Positions 44,616-54,246 of a stretch of 64,000 nucleotides of DNA are shown here, piece after piece. The stretch comes from Pseudoalteromonas haloplanktis ATCC 14393. Its GTDB lineage: Bacteria; Pseudomonadota; Gammaproteobacteria; Enterobacterales; Alteromonadaceae. Each line of letters begins with the position of its first letter. Position 1 is the first letter of the stretch. The stretch is from positions 682,001 through 746,000 of the forward strand of contig NZ_AHCA01000001.1 in assembly GCF_000238355.1 (NCBI RefSeq). Reading direction: 5' to 3'. A model generated the notes under the pieces. It saw only the letters and a list, made by a program, of their open reading frames with translations, was not told the DNA's origin and ran no database searches. A program made the translations under genes and the position numbers.

Positions 44616-45832
44616 AGAAAGTATTAGTAATTGGCTATGTGTGGCCTGAGCCAAATTCATCTGCTGCGGGCACACACATGATGTCGCTGTTAAACACATT
44701 TAGATCACAAGACTGGCAAGTAGAATTTGCCAGCCCAGCACAAAAAACAGAGCATATGGTGAACCTTGCTGACTATGGCATCAGTAGTGCAACAATCGCC
44801 CTTAATTGTTCAAGCTTTGATGAGTATATTACTAATTATGCACCTGACATTGTGATGTTTGATCGCTTTATGATGGAAGAGCAATTTGGTTGGCGAGTAG
44901 ATAAGCACTGCCCCCACGCTTTAAAAATTCTCGATACTGAAGATTTACAGTGCCTGCGCAACGCTCGTCATGAAGCCCATAAAAGTAATCGTGAATTTAG
45001 CTACAGTGATTTACACTCGGATATCGCTAAACGTGAAATCGCCGCTATTTTACGTTGCGATTTAAGCTTAATTATTTCAAGTTTTGAAATGCAGCTACTT
45101 GCTGATGTCTTTCACGTTGATAGTCGGCTTTTACACCACTTACCCTTTATGGTCGACTTAGCCTCATTACCTAAACAAACAAAGTCGTATGATGATCGCC
45201 AGCACTTCATGACGATTGGCAATTTCCGCCATGCGCCTAATTGGGATGCCGTGCTGTACTTACAACAGATCTGGCCACTGATACGTAAACAACTACCACA
45301 TGCTGAGCTACACATTTACGGCTCTTACCCGCCACCAAAAGCGACGGCACTAAATAATCCAAAAACAGGTTTTTTAATTAAAGGCTGGGCGGACGATGCC
45401 TATAAAGTGATGCAAGATGCTCGTGTTTGTTTATCGCCACTGCGTTTTGGCGCAGGCATTAAAGGAAAGTTACTAGAGGCGATGATCATGCAAACACCGA
45501 GTGTCACCACTGCAATTGGCAGTGAAGGTATGCACGGTGAATTACCTTGGCCAGGAGCGATTGAAAATGACCCACAACGCTTCGCGGACGCTGCTGTTGC
45601 ACTTTATCAGGATCAACTGCAATTTTTAAATGCACAAAAAAATGCTCATGCGCTACTAAACGTACAGTATGATAAAACATGTTTAGCCACTCATTTTATC
45701 AATAAATTGGCAGCTATTGAATGTGCTTTAACACAACATCGTGAGGCTAATTTTACCGGTCAAATGCTTAAACATCACACTATGCGCAGCACCCAATATA
45801 TGGCGCAATGGATTGAAGCAAAAAATAAGTAA
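44612..45832 (+). CDS. Glycosyltransferase (GT4-like)
   Basis: 406-residue cytoplasmic protein with a GT-B-like layout: N-terminal VLVIGYVWPEPNSSAAGTHM (about 4-23). The C-terminal half has the nucleotide-sugar region: FMTIGNFRHAPNWDAVLYL, HAELHIYGSYPPPKAT and ARVCLSPLRFGAGIKGKLLE with Glu, then SVTTAIGSEGMHGE. Acceptor and donor are not identifiable. It is translationally coupled to the LacI gene (ATGA), so the regulator may control its own operon. Confidence 0.82.
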   Translation: MKKVLVIGYVWPEPNSSAAGTHMMSLLNTFRSQDWQVEFASPAQKTEHMVNLADYGISSATIALNCSSFDEYITNYAPDIVMFDRFMMEEQFGWRVDKHCPHALKILDTEDLQCLRNARHEAHKSNREFSYSDLHSDIAKREIAAILRCDLSLIISSFEMQLLADVFHVDSRLLHHLPFMVDLASLPKQTKSYDDRQHFMTIGNFRHAPNWDAVLYLQQIWPLIRKQLPHAELHIYGSYPPPKATALNNPKTGFLIKGWADDAYKVMQDARVCLSPLRFGAGIKGKLLEAMIMQTPSVTTAIGSEGMHGELPWPGAIENDPQRFADAAVALYQDQLQFLNAQKNAHALLNVQYDKTCLATHFINKLAAIECALTQHREANFTGQMLKHHTMRSTQYMAQWIEAKNK

Positions 45833-45856
45833 ACTAGGTTAAAAAAATACTAGACA

Positions 45857-45885
45857 GGCGGTGATTTGTGTTTACAATCGCCGCC
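45857..45885. other. Stem-loop after the glycosyltransferase gene
   Basis: GGCGGTGATT (45857-45866) pairs with AATCGCCGCC (45876-45885), one G-T wobble, 9-base loop. There is no T-tract, so termination is uncertain. It lies just before the ThrE-type gene. Confidence 0.4.
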
Positions 45886-45905
45886 ACAAAGTTAGGCAAA
45901 TTTAG

Positions 45906-47186
45906 ATGTATTGTCTATATTTTTTAACTGAACAATTTAACCTCTGGTTCAATACCGATTTGAAAACCGCAACCTTTACAGAAAAACGCAAATTTATCGT
46001 TAAGCTTGGCAAAATGCTTCATAAGTATGGCACCCCAGCTTATCGACTTGAAGCCCACTTAATGGAAGTGGCGACGTACCTTGATCTTAAATCATCGTTT
46101 GTCATGTCACCTACTTCAGTCACTTTTGTGATCTGGACTGACGGCCACGAAGATGAATACACCCATGTGGCACGGGTAGATCCAGGCGATCACGATTTAG
46201 GTTCATTGGCTGATACTGATGATCTCGTCAATAAAATGCTCAATGGCGAACTCACTCTGCAAGAAGTTGATGTGCAACTAGATGCCATTTATGCGATGCC
46301 AAACCCTTATAATCGCCTTGTAACGGGTATTGCATTTGCCACATCAGGCGGTGCATTTGCGATGCTAATGGGTACGAGTTGGAATGACGTATTTTGGTCC
46401 GCGTTACTCACTCTGGTGGTGTATTTATTTGTACTGTGGTCAAGCCGCTCTAAGCGAGTTGCCCATATGCTTGAACCTTTAGTTGCCATAATTTCAGCAA
46501 TTTTAGCCTGTGCTATAAGCGTACATTTAGATGTCGGGATCAATATTCGCTTAGTGGTGCTTTCTGCCATCATTGTCTTTATACCTGGGCTTGCCTTAGC
46601 GCTGGGGCTTGCTGAACTTGCAGCACGGCATTTAGTATCTGGCACCGCCAGGGTAATGGATGCCTTCATGTTGCTGTTTAAGCTTTATTTTGGGGCTTTT
46701 ATTGGTATTGCTATTGGTTTTGCTTTATTTGGTCAAGTTGACTTTGTGCAACCCGAACCATTACCAAAGTGGACTGCATGGCTGGCAATATTTTTACTTT
46801 GTAGCAGCTTAATTGTTATTTTTAGAACCAAACTAAAGCATGCAACTTGGTCAATTGCCTCAGGCTTTATTGCTTATGGTACCAGTATTGGCTCTGCAAT
46901 GTATTTAGATTACACCTTAGGGACATTTGTTGGCGCATTTGCTGTAGGGGTTTTTAGTAATTTATTTAACCGTATTGCAAATGCCCCCGCATCCATTGTG
47001 GCCATGCAAGGTCTGATTGTGCTGGTCCCAGGGAGCAAAACCTATATAGGCTTAAACTCATTAATTGAAGGGCAAGATTTTGTCTACGCCGAGCATATCG
47101 GCCAACAAACGTTTTTAATATTTATGTCATTAGTTGCAGGGTTGATCTTTGCCAACGTCGCACTCCCACCGAAAAAGAGTTTATAA
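45906..47186 (+). CDS. ThrE-type threonine/serine exporter
   Basis: 426 residues. The N-terminal soluble ThrE domain (about 25-135) includes LGKMLHKYGTPAYRLEAHLM, VTFVIWTDGHEDEY and LQEVDVQLDAI; then about ten helices form the fused ThrE/ThrE_2 membrane domains, ending with a C-terminal block containing GLIVLVPGSKTYIGL. Exports threonine and serine in known cases. The start at 45906 is weakly supported; a TTG about 18 codons in (LKTATFTEKRKF) is an alternative. It follows the LacI-glycosyltransferase pair and precedes a good hairpin. Confidence 0.88.
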   Translation: MYCLYFLTEQFNLWFNTDLKTATFTEKRKFIVKLGKMLHKYGTPAYRLEAHLMEVATYLDLKSSFVMSPTSVTFVIWTDGHEDEYTHVARVDPGDHDLGSLADTDDLVNKMLNGELTLQEVDVQLDAIYAMPNPYNRLVTGIAFATSGGAFAMLMGTSWNDVFWSALLTLVVYLFVLWSSRSKRVAHMLEPLVAIISAILACAISVHLDVGINIRLVVLSAIIVFIPGLALALGLAELAARHLVSGTARVMDAFMLLFKLYFGAFIGIAIGFALFGQVDFVQPEPLPKWTAWLAIFLLCSSLIVIFRTKLKHATWSIASGFIAYGTSIGSAMYLDYTLGTFVGAFAVGVFSNLFNRIANAPASIVAMQGLIVLVPGSKTYIGLNSLIEGQDFVYAEHIGQQTFLIFMSLVAGLIFANVALPPKKSL

Positions 47187-47190
47187 ACCC

Positions 47191-47220
47191 ATTAAGAGCC
47201 TAATTCACTAGGCTCTTAAT
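47191..47220 (+). terminator. Stem-loop ending the ThrE-type gene
   Basis: ATTAAGAGCCTA (47191-47202) and TAGGCTCTTAAT (47209-47220) form a perfect 12-bp stem with a 6-base loop, 4 bases after the stop. Only a weak T-run follows. Confidence 0.65.
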
Positions 47221-47776
47221 CTAAAATTAAATATTAACCCGCCGCACTTCTTTACTGTATCAATTGCTATGCTTTACCTCATTGACTGCTTATTACAAAA
47301 CACCTACTTGTAGAAAGACACACCTTGGTATAGCGCGTTAATATCGACAACAACTCCAATTACCTTTCAATTTTTAATCAAATAGTTGTGAATTACAAAA
47401 ATCTAAAATACAAAATTGATTAAATAAACTTAACTTATTAAATAAAAAACAAGAAAAGATAAAACAAAAACCATTGATATTGAACAACTTTAAATAACAA
47501 AGCAATCATTCCTCTTTAAAATTCATTACTTTCACAACTATTCACTCCGATTCAAGACTCTATTTTTTAAAAGGCGTTTAATAGAGTCACAAACAAAACA
47601 GCTGCACTTATTTTTGCATGCGAAGCGGCCGTCATAAGCTAATTACTTAGTCGCCTATGTTTGTTTTTAAACAAGGGTCTTACCAAATTCGACAATTAAA
47701 AATGACTACATACGTACGAATGGTGAGCCCTCATTTGACACAACAAAATGAAGTTTTGATTCAAGGGGAATCGAGG
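47221..47776. other. Long A-rich leader region before the TIGR01782-type receptor
   Basis: No gene is supported here. The region is very A/T-rich (for example AATAAAAAACAAGAAAAG), which suggests a long untranslated leader or a promoter region for the receptor at 47777. The frame could be extended back to 47657, but that part has no ribosome site or signal-peptide features. No operator was recognised. Confidence 0.5.
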
Positions 47777-50335
47777 ATGTTAAAAGTAAAAATAAATAAA
47801 CTGTATTTAGCAGTGACTGCATCACTAGTTACATCGGCATTGAGTTTACCTATGGTAGCGCACAGCGCTGAAGCTAAAAGCACTGACGAAGTGGAAGTGA
47901 TCCAAGTTCGCGGTATTCGCGGTAGTGTTGTTAAATCACTCAATACTAAACGTTACTCAAATGCAATCGTAGATGCAGTTACCGCAGAGGACATCGGTAA
48001 ATTCCCCGATCAAAATGTCGCAGAATCATTACAGCGAATAACCGGTGTTTCAATTAGCCGTAACTTTGGTGAAGGTGAGCGTGTGAGTATTCGTGGTACC
48101 AGTGAGAGCCAAAACCGTACCTTATTAAATGGCCAAGCCGTTGGCTCTGCCGATTGGTGGACAAACTCTGCCGCCAGTCGTGGTTTTAACTATACGATGT
48201 TACCGTCTGAAATAGTCTCTGGGTTAGAGGTATACAAGTCGCCCGAAGCCGATATTGATGAAGGTTCAATTGGTGGTACTGTTATTGTACGTACTCGTAA
48301 ACCACTTGATTTAGAAGCCAATAAATTTGCCGGTTCGGTACTTGCCCAGCACAGTGAAATTTCAGGCGAAACCGACCCACAACTTTCCGCTATGTATAAC
48401 TTTAAAACGGACGATGAAACTTTCGGTGCGCTTATTTCATTAGTACGGCAACAGCGTAACTTACGCCGTGATGGAATTGAATCATGGAGCTGGGCAAAAC
48501 GTGACATCACTTTAGCAGATGGTACTGAGTATAAAGGCGTGTACAGCCCTGGTGGCGGTGGTTCTGCAATGTTTTTACAAGAACGTGTACGTACCGGCAT
48601 TAATTTAGCAATGCAGTACCGCCCTACCGAGCAACTTGATTTAACTTTTAATGCCCTTGATTCAACCCTTGAAGCAAACAATGAAAATCAAAACTTTCTT
48701 TGGTTACCGGGTTATGGTGGTTCGCAATACACTGACGTCACGCTAATCGAAAATGAGCAGGTTGGTACTATGCTTGTTGGCGGAACTTTAGGGTTATCAC
48801 CCACTGCAAATAACATCTTAGACGAAACCAAAGTACGTAACTCTGAAATCAAAACTAAATCTTATGATTTAAAAGCCGATTATCAAGGTGAATTGTGGCT
48901 AACCAGCGTCCATGTTGGTTACACCGAAGGGAGCGGCGGCTCTCAAGCTGACCGCAGCGTAGGCTGGGAGGGGAACTATGTACATAGCTTTGATACTTCC
49001 GCGGTTGAAGATGTACGTACTACTTATGGCGCAGATCCAGCTGACGGTAAAAACTGGGATTTAGGGTTCTTACGTTACGACAGTAATGACGCTAAAGACG
49101 ATGAAACTTACCTGCAAGTCGATTTTACGCGCCCTGTTGACATCGCTGTCTTTAGTAAAGTGAAATTTGGATTAAAATATCGTGATCATTCACGTTTTAA
49201 TACTAAACACACCACTGATAACCGTACTGATCTAGGCTGGAACCTTGCTGATTACTCATTATCAATTCCGTCTGATTATTTATCAGGCCTTGGCTCTGAC
49301 GGTACTTTACGTAATTATGCTATAACCGACTCTGATAAAGTTCGCCGCGAAGGTGATGCGCTGGATTGGAACTACCGAGTGCTCAAAGCCAGTACTTTTG
49401 AAGTTGAAGAAAAAATTACCGCAGGTTACGTAAAAGCAGATATCGATGTTGAAGGTATGCGCGGTAACTTAGGTGTACGTTTGGTACAAACACAACAATC
49501 GACTGCAGCTTATGTAGGTGAGAGTGGTTCTGAAGTATGGACTAATGATGACCGCGACTATTTTGATATTTTACCAAGTATCAATCTAGCGATCGATCTA
49601 GATGACGATGTGCTACTGCGCTTTAGTGCTGCACGTGTGATGTCTCGTCCTGATTATGCAGCAATGACGCCATCAACGTCGTATAACCTTGAAACTCAAA
49701 CAGGCAGTGGCGGTAACCCAGATATCGATCCATATCGCGCAACGCAGTTTGATACTGGTGTTGAATGGTATTTTAGTGACGCAGGTTTATTCTCAGCGGT
49801 GGTATTTTATAAAGATATTCAATCATTTTTAGATGTTACACCTAACCTTGAAATACATGAGGGCGTTGAAATTTTAGTAAACCGCCCTACAAATGGTCGC
49901 TCAGGTCGTATCCAAGGCCTTGAGCTTGGTTATCAGCAAGAAATTTTTGATGGTTTTGGCCTAAATGCTAACTATACCTTTGTTGATGGTGAAGCTAAAG
50001 ATGCCGATGGTAATGATACAATCATTCCTGGTAACTCTGAACATACTGTCAATTTAAGTACTTACTATGAAACAGAAACCTTTAGTACACGTATTTCATA
50101 TAACTTCCGTACTGGCTACAACTCAGGCCAAGGTCATGGCTATGTTGATGATTATGGTCAGGTGGATGCAAACTTTACCTACAACGTAAATGATAACTTA
50201 GCCCTGGTATTAGAGGCAATTAACCTTACTGATGAACATACATTCAGTTACCAAGAAGAAGGTGTTCAACAAGCGTTAACAGGTGTGTACGCAGATGGCC
50301 GCCGTTTTGTAGCCGGAGTGCGTTTTAACTTTTAA
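47777..50335 (+). CDS. TonB-dependent receptor, TIGR01782 (Xanthomonas/Caulobacter) type
   Basis: 852 residues. Signal peptide to about residue 30 (LPMVAHSAEA), TonB box EVEVIQVRGI, then the conserved plug start DIGKFPDQNVAESLQRITGV, GERVSIRGTSE and LNGQAVGSADWW; barrel ending RRFVAGVRFNF. These motifs mark the type often found beside glycan or peptide utilisation genes. ATG at 47777 with AAGGGG 8 bases before it is preferred; an earlier frame from 47657 would add 40 residues before the signal peptide. It is a close relative of the 54247 receptor. Ligand unknown. Confidence 0.94.
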   Translation: MLKVKINKLYLAVTASLVTSALSLPMVAHSAEAKSTDEVEVIQVRGIRGSVVKSLNTKRYSNAIVDAVTAEDIGKFPDQNVAESLQRITGVSISRNFGEGERVSIRGTSESQNRTLLNGQAVGSADWWTNSAASRGFNYTMLPSEIVSGLEVYKSPEADIDEGSIGGTVIVRTRKPLDLEANKFAGSVLAQHSEISGETDPQLSAMYNFKTDDETFGALISLVRQQRNLRRDGIESWSWAKRDITLADGTEYKGVYSPGGGGSAMFLQERVRTGINLAMQYRPTEQLDLTFNALDSTLEANNENQNFLWLPGYGGSQYTDVTLIENEQVGTMLVGGTLGLSPTANNILDETKVRNSEIKTKSYDLKADYQGELWLTSVHVGYTEGSGGSQADRSVGWEGNYVHSFDTSAVEDVRTTYGADPADGKNWDLGFLRYDSNDAKDDETYLQVDFTRPVDIAVFSKVKFGLKYRDHSRFNTKHTTDNRTDLGWNLADYSLSIPSDYLSGLGSDGTLRNYAITDSDKVRREGDALDWNYRVLKASTFEVEEKITAGYVKADIDVEGMRGNLGVRLVQTQQSTAAYVGESGSEVWTNDDRDYFDILPSINLAIDLDDDVLLRFSAARVMSRPDYAAMTPSTSYNLETQTGSGGNPDIDPYRATQFDTGVEWYFSDAGLFSAVVFYKDIQSFLDVTPNLEIHEGVEILVNRPTNGRSGRIQGLELGYQQEIFDGFGLNANYTFVDGEAKDADGNDTIIPGNSEHTVNLSTYYETETFSTRISYNFRTGYNSGQGHGYVDDYGQVDANFTYNVNDNLALVLEAINLTDEHTFSYQEEGVQQALTGVYADGRRFVAGVRFNF

Positions 50336-50414
50336 TTACCCAGTTGTCGAACTCCAAGCTAACACAGGTATTCGACTCTCGCCAAGGATGGCAGGCCCCT
50401 ATGCCCAGGGGTTT

Positions 50415-50449
50415 AAAGCAGGTAACCTTTTGGTTCCCTGCTTTTTTTA
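50415..50449 (+). terminator. Intrinsic terminator after receptor
   Basis: AAAGCAGG and CCTGCTTT pair with an inner AACC/GGTT stem, then a T7 run. A second small stem (CCCC/GGGG) lies just before it. Confidence 0.88.
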
Positions 50450-50546
50450 TTAAATACTTGATAAGTTCGCGCTAGTAATAATAAACAAAACAAGTACAAT
50501 CAATAGGTAAAAACGTTACACGAACAACATTGGCGAAGCATACTAG

Positions 50547-51956
50547 GTGTCAGCACACACAGTTATTAAACACACTCAACACACAGCAGGACTTTGTCGC
50601 TACAAATTCTTATTTGGATTGCTGTGTCTGCTGTTTATGTCCGATATTCGTGCTGACTTACTGAGTGCGACCCTTGACTACCATCAAGGAAACTTCAAAG
50701 AAGCACAACACGAATTTCAAAAGTTAGCGTATTTAGGTAATGCCGACGCAATTTATAATATCGCTGTAATGAATTTGCACGGCCAAGGTGTTGAAAAAAA
50801 CAAAGCGCAAGCTTATGCCTGGTTTAGCTTAGCAGCAGATTTTGGGCTACTCGATGCACGCGATACAGCGATGCTTATTGCAAGACAAAGTAATAATAAA
50901 CAACCCCTTGACGACGCATATAATGCCTTATTAAAGCAACTTAGCTTTCAATGGTACGATCAACAATTACGGCCTGAGTTAAACGCCAGCCCCGCCCCAC
51001 ATGCAAGCCCACAGCGTAGCTACACTGTAGAACCCAAATACCCAGAGCACGCGTATCAAAATGGTATCGAAGGCTGGGTATGGCTTGAGTTTGATATAGA
51101 TAAAAGTGGTGCTGTAACCGATATCTCCTTAATTGACTCCTACCCAAAAAAAACCTTTGATCAGGCCATTATTAATGCAGTAAAACGATGGCAATATCAA
51201 GGCGATAGCAAAACCTTGCCCTACTATAATCGTTCTTTGTTGTATCACTTCACCACGTTTAAGGGGAAACAATATGAACAAAGCTTTAAAAGCCAACAGC
51301 GTGAGTATAATGAGAAAATTTCTGATTTAATTGATGCCGCAGAGCAAGGAAATGCCTTAGTACAGTATTACATTGCTAATTGGTTAAGTTCAGAGGAATA
51401 CAACGCCAGTCGATTATTAAAATACCACTGGCAACAAGCCAACGCCAATAGTGAATTATTACTGCGCTCGGCTGTTAACGGCTATGCCAATTCGCAATAC
51501 CGCATTGGTGCGAATATGTTACGTGGTGAATATGGTAAAGTAGATCGCGAAAAAGGTTTAAATTGGATTTTACTTGCCGCTCAAAGTGGTTTTGCTAATG
51601 CACAGTATCGATTGGGGCAAGAACTGTTAAACAGTCAATATGTTGATTATGCACCTAATAAAGCCTTAACCTGGCTAAAAGCTGCAGCGGCGCAAGGATT
51701 ATTCAGTGCTAAACGTGAACTTGCTTTATTACTCTTTGAATTAAAAAAGCCACCGCAACAAATCAACGAGGCCTTAAACGCAGCACTAGCTGTTGATAGT
51801 GAACACCCACAATTGTTATTACTTAAAGCGAAAATTCAAGCCGTCAGTAATAAACCACTGGCAGCTCAAAAGCTAGCTGCTAGTGCCCTTGAAGAAGCTC
51901 GAAATCGTAATTGGGATCAAAGCAATATAGAGCAGTTTATCGCGACACTGCCTTAA
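50547..51956 (+). CDS. TonB C-terminal domain fused to Sel1-like repeats
   Basis: 469 residues. A hydrophobic signal segment about 20-37 (FLFGLLCLLFMSDIRADL) is followed by Sel1-like repeats (about 53-100, YLGNADAIYNIAVMNLHGQG). A TonB_C domain lies in the middle (about 157-220: RSYTVEPKYPEHAYQNGIEG, WVWLEFDIDKSGAVTDISLI, AIINAVKRWQYQG), and more Sel1-like repeats follow (about 305-400, GYANSQYRIGANMLRGEYGK). There is no proline-rich TonB spacer. The GTG start at 50547 keeps the signal segment; an internal ATG at MSDIRADL would remove it. A role with the two neighbouring receptors is likely but unproven. Confidence 0.8.
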   Translation: MSAHTVIKHTQHTAGLCRYKFLFGLLCLLFMSDIRADLLSATLDYHQGNFKEAQHEFQKLAYLGNADAIYNIAVMNLHGQGVEKNKAQAYAWFSLAADFGLLDARDTAMLIARQSNNKQPLDDAYNALLKQLSFQWYDQQLRPELNASPAPHASPQRSYTVEPKYPEHAYQNGIEGWVWLEFDIDKSGAVTDISLIDSYPKKTFDQAIINAVKRWQYQGDSKTLPYYNRSLLYHFTTFKGKQYEQSFKSQQREYNEKISDLIDAAEQGNALVQYYIANWLSSEEYNASRLLKYHWQQANANSELLLRSAVNGYANSQYRIGANMLRGEYGKVDREKGLNWILLAAQSGFANAQYRLGQELLNSQYVDYAPNKALTWLKAAAAQGLFSAKRELALLLFELKKPPQQINEALNAALAVDSEHPQLLLLKAKIQAVSNKPLAAQKLAASALEEARNRNWDQSNIEQFIATLP

Positions 51957-54090
51957 TAGCTTTATGCAATAGAATATCTGTTTCAATACCATCCACTTGA
52001 CTAAACACCACTTGGCGCCCATCCACCGAGCTACTAATATTTAGGTTAATATCGATATCAAAACCATACACCCCCAATTCTTTTATAAACACATTACGTT
52101 TTTGCTCAGTTAAATAACAGTACAGTGATAACTGGTGCCCTTGGCGTAATACATAGTAAATGCCGTGTTTAAATACCGCAGGTTTGAACAACTCAAGAGA
52201 GGGTAACAGCTGTGCTAGCGGAAGTTGCTGCTCCAACGCCGCGGATAAATAGTTACGCACCTGCATTTCATGCTCTAAATACGAGTTATTAAGCTGCCAA
52301 AGTGGGTGCTCATCATCAAGGCTTTCAAACGCGACGTTATCCTTTACTAAGGTGTTGCTTGTCAGTTGAATATCATAACGCCAGTCCTGCCATTGCAACT
52401 GCTCATTTGCACTTTGCTCATTTCTAACTTGGTAGTAAATACTGTGGCTATCTGCTGACCAATGCACACCATTTAATTGCTCAAAACCAGAAATAATAGG
52501 AACTAATCGCCGTGAAAAAGTATTGATCAAATAGATATTTTGTTGTTCATCCGCCAATAACACATTATCGCCATTCGGTGAGAAAAGCAGGTATTTAGGG
52601 ATAATATCACTGGGTAAGGTAGCTATTAGGTTTGCGGTTTTGCGTTGTTTATGTTTTAACCACACCTCAATATGGGTAAAGCCTGTGATCCCTCTGCGCT
52701 GCAAAGAAATAAATGCCGTTTGTTGTCCGTCAGCAGATACAGCGGGCAAAATGTCCATGCGCGCAGACGACGATAATTGCATAGTATTTTGAATACTCGG
52801 AGCATCTTTACTTAAATCGAGTTCTATTTGATACAAATTAACTCGTGCTTGTCCTTGGGCATGCGCAATATCGCCGGTTCGCAAATTCACAGCTAAGTCT
52901 GCGACAAACCCCAAAGGTTGGTGAACTAACTGTTCATTACCTTGATAATCATAACGGCGTAATGCATCATCACCGAGCCAATAATAGCCCTGCTCACTGT
53001 CAAATAATAATGGCGCATGGCTGTGCCGACTGCGCTTTATTTCAGTGCGCTTCAGTGATTGTGTTAAATCCACTTCACTGACACTAAACCAGCCTTGATC
53101 TTTTTCGAGGATCAGCATTTTTTGCTGTTCATTGATATCAAACGTCAGTGGCTTAAAATCTCCTACAATCTGCTGCTCTAATAAGGTAGGCGCAGGTGAA
53201 AATGCCAAGGTATATTTGACTAATCGAGGCTGCTCATCTTGCCAATGTGTCGTGTAAATAGTGTTGTCGTCGACCCAATGTAATTTAGTCGGCCCATGGC
53301 GCTGCTGGCAACGAGTGAGTTTAAACTCAGGGCTTAAACGCCATGTTTCAATAGCATTAGAGACAGGAATAACTCGAATGTCGCAACTTAATGGGTCATA
53401 CCTAAAATAAGCCAGCCACTTTCCATCTGGCGACCACACCGGAGCCTCTTCTGAATAACCTGAGTTTTTAATACTGTGGACAGTCTTACTTTGTTGATCA
53501 TAAACAGCTAAATCAAATTGGCTTTGTTGATCATTAGATTGGCTAAACGCTAAATAACGGCCATTAGGGGAATAACGTAAAAAGACTTCAGCACCAGGTG
53601 CTGACGTGATCCGTGATTGATACTCATAATTCAAACTGGGTGCTTTTGGAGCAAGTAAGAACTGACTAGCAAGTGTAACAATAGCTCCTAGCACTAACCC
53701 CAGCGTAAGAAATAAAGCCGAAGTACGCGGGGTGACTGGAGTCACTTTATCTAATAAAGTCGGTGCATCACTAACGTTGGCAATAAGCTGATAACCGACA
53801 CGCGGAACTGTGCGAATAAACGTTGCAGTATTTTTATCATCCTGCAGACTTTTTCTAAGTTGAGTTACCAGCTGACTCACTGAGTTATCGCTCACTACAA
53901 CATTAGGCCAAAGCGTGTCCATAATTATATCGCGCGAAACTGCGCTGCCTTGGTGCTCTAGTAACAACTTTAATAACACTAACTGCTTTGCTTCGATTGC
54001 ACGCCAACGCCCTGCTACCTTTACTTTTAGGGCAACAAAATCAACGAGTACATCGTTGAGGAGTAACTGTTTTAGTTCGGTTGTTGGCAT
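51937..54090 (-). CDS. CadC-like membrane transcriptional regulator with beta-propeller sensor
   Basis: 717 residues. The N-terminal OmpR-type winged helix (about 1-105) includes LLLEHQGSAVSRDIIMDTLW, VVVSDNSVSQLVTQLRKSL and FIRTVPRVGYQL. One membrane helix follows (about 118-142, ALFLTLGLVLGAIVTLASQF), then a large periplasmic domain of TolB/PD40-like blades (YSPNGRYLAFSQSNDQQS, WSPDGKWLAYFRYD, FSPNGDNVLLADEQQ). It binds DNA directly from the membrane, without phosphotransfer, as in CadC. It overlaps the TonB_C/Sel1 gene end by 20 bases (convergent) and is divergent from the receptor at 54247, its most likely target. Confidence 0.9.
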   Translation of the reverse strand: MPTTELKQLLLNDVLVDFVALKVKVAGRWRAIEAKQLVLLKLLLEHQGSAVSRDIIMDTLWPNVVVSDNSVSQLVTQLRKSLQDDKNTATFIRTVPRVGYQLIANVSDAPTLLDKVTPVTPRTSALFLTLGLVLGAIVTLASQFLLAPKAPSLNYEYQSRITSAPGAEVFLRYSPNGRYLAFSQSNDQQSQFDLAVYDQQSKTVHSIKNSGYSEEAPVWSPDGKWLAYFRYDPLSCDIRVIPVSNAIETWRLSPEFKLTRCQQRHGPTKLHWVDDNTIYTTHWQDEQPRLVKYTLAFSPAPTLLEQQIVGDFKPLTFDINEQQKMLILEKDQGWFSVSEVDLTQSLKRTEIKRSRHSHAPLLFDSEQGYYWLGDDALRRYDYQGNEQLVHQPLGFVADLAVNLRTGDIAHAQGQARVNLYQIELDLSKDAPSIQNTMQLSSSARMDILPAVSADGQQTAFISLQRRGITGFTHIEVWLKHKQRKTANLIATLPSDIIPKYLLFSPNGDNVLLADEQQNIYLINTFSRRLVPIISGFEQLNGVHWSADSHSIYYQVRNEQSANEQLQWQDWRYDIQLTSNTLVKDNVAFESLDDEHPLWQLNNSYLEHEMQVRNYLSAALEQQLPLAQLLPSLELFKPAVFKHGIYYVLRQGHQLSLYCYLTEQKRNVFIKELGVYGFDIDINLNISSSVDGRQVVFSQVDGIETDILLHKAIKAVSR

Positions 54091-54246
54091 CGGTTAATTT
54101 TACACACGTTAATCTATGGTTAAATCAGTCAAGAAAGCGTACTATATACAAATACGGTACATAGTAGCATAGTCCCTTGGTGTATTCTTATTTTATAGGT
54201 AGTTATCACTGCTAGTTTTTCTCATGTTGTTCAAGTTGGGTTTAGT

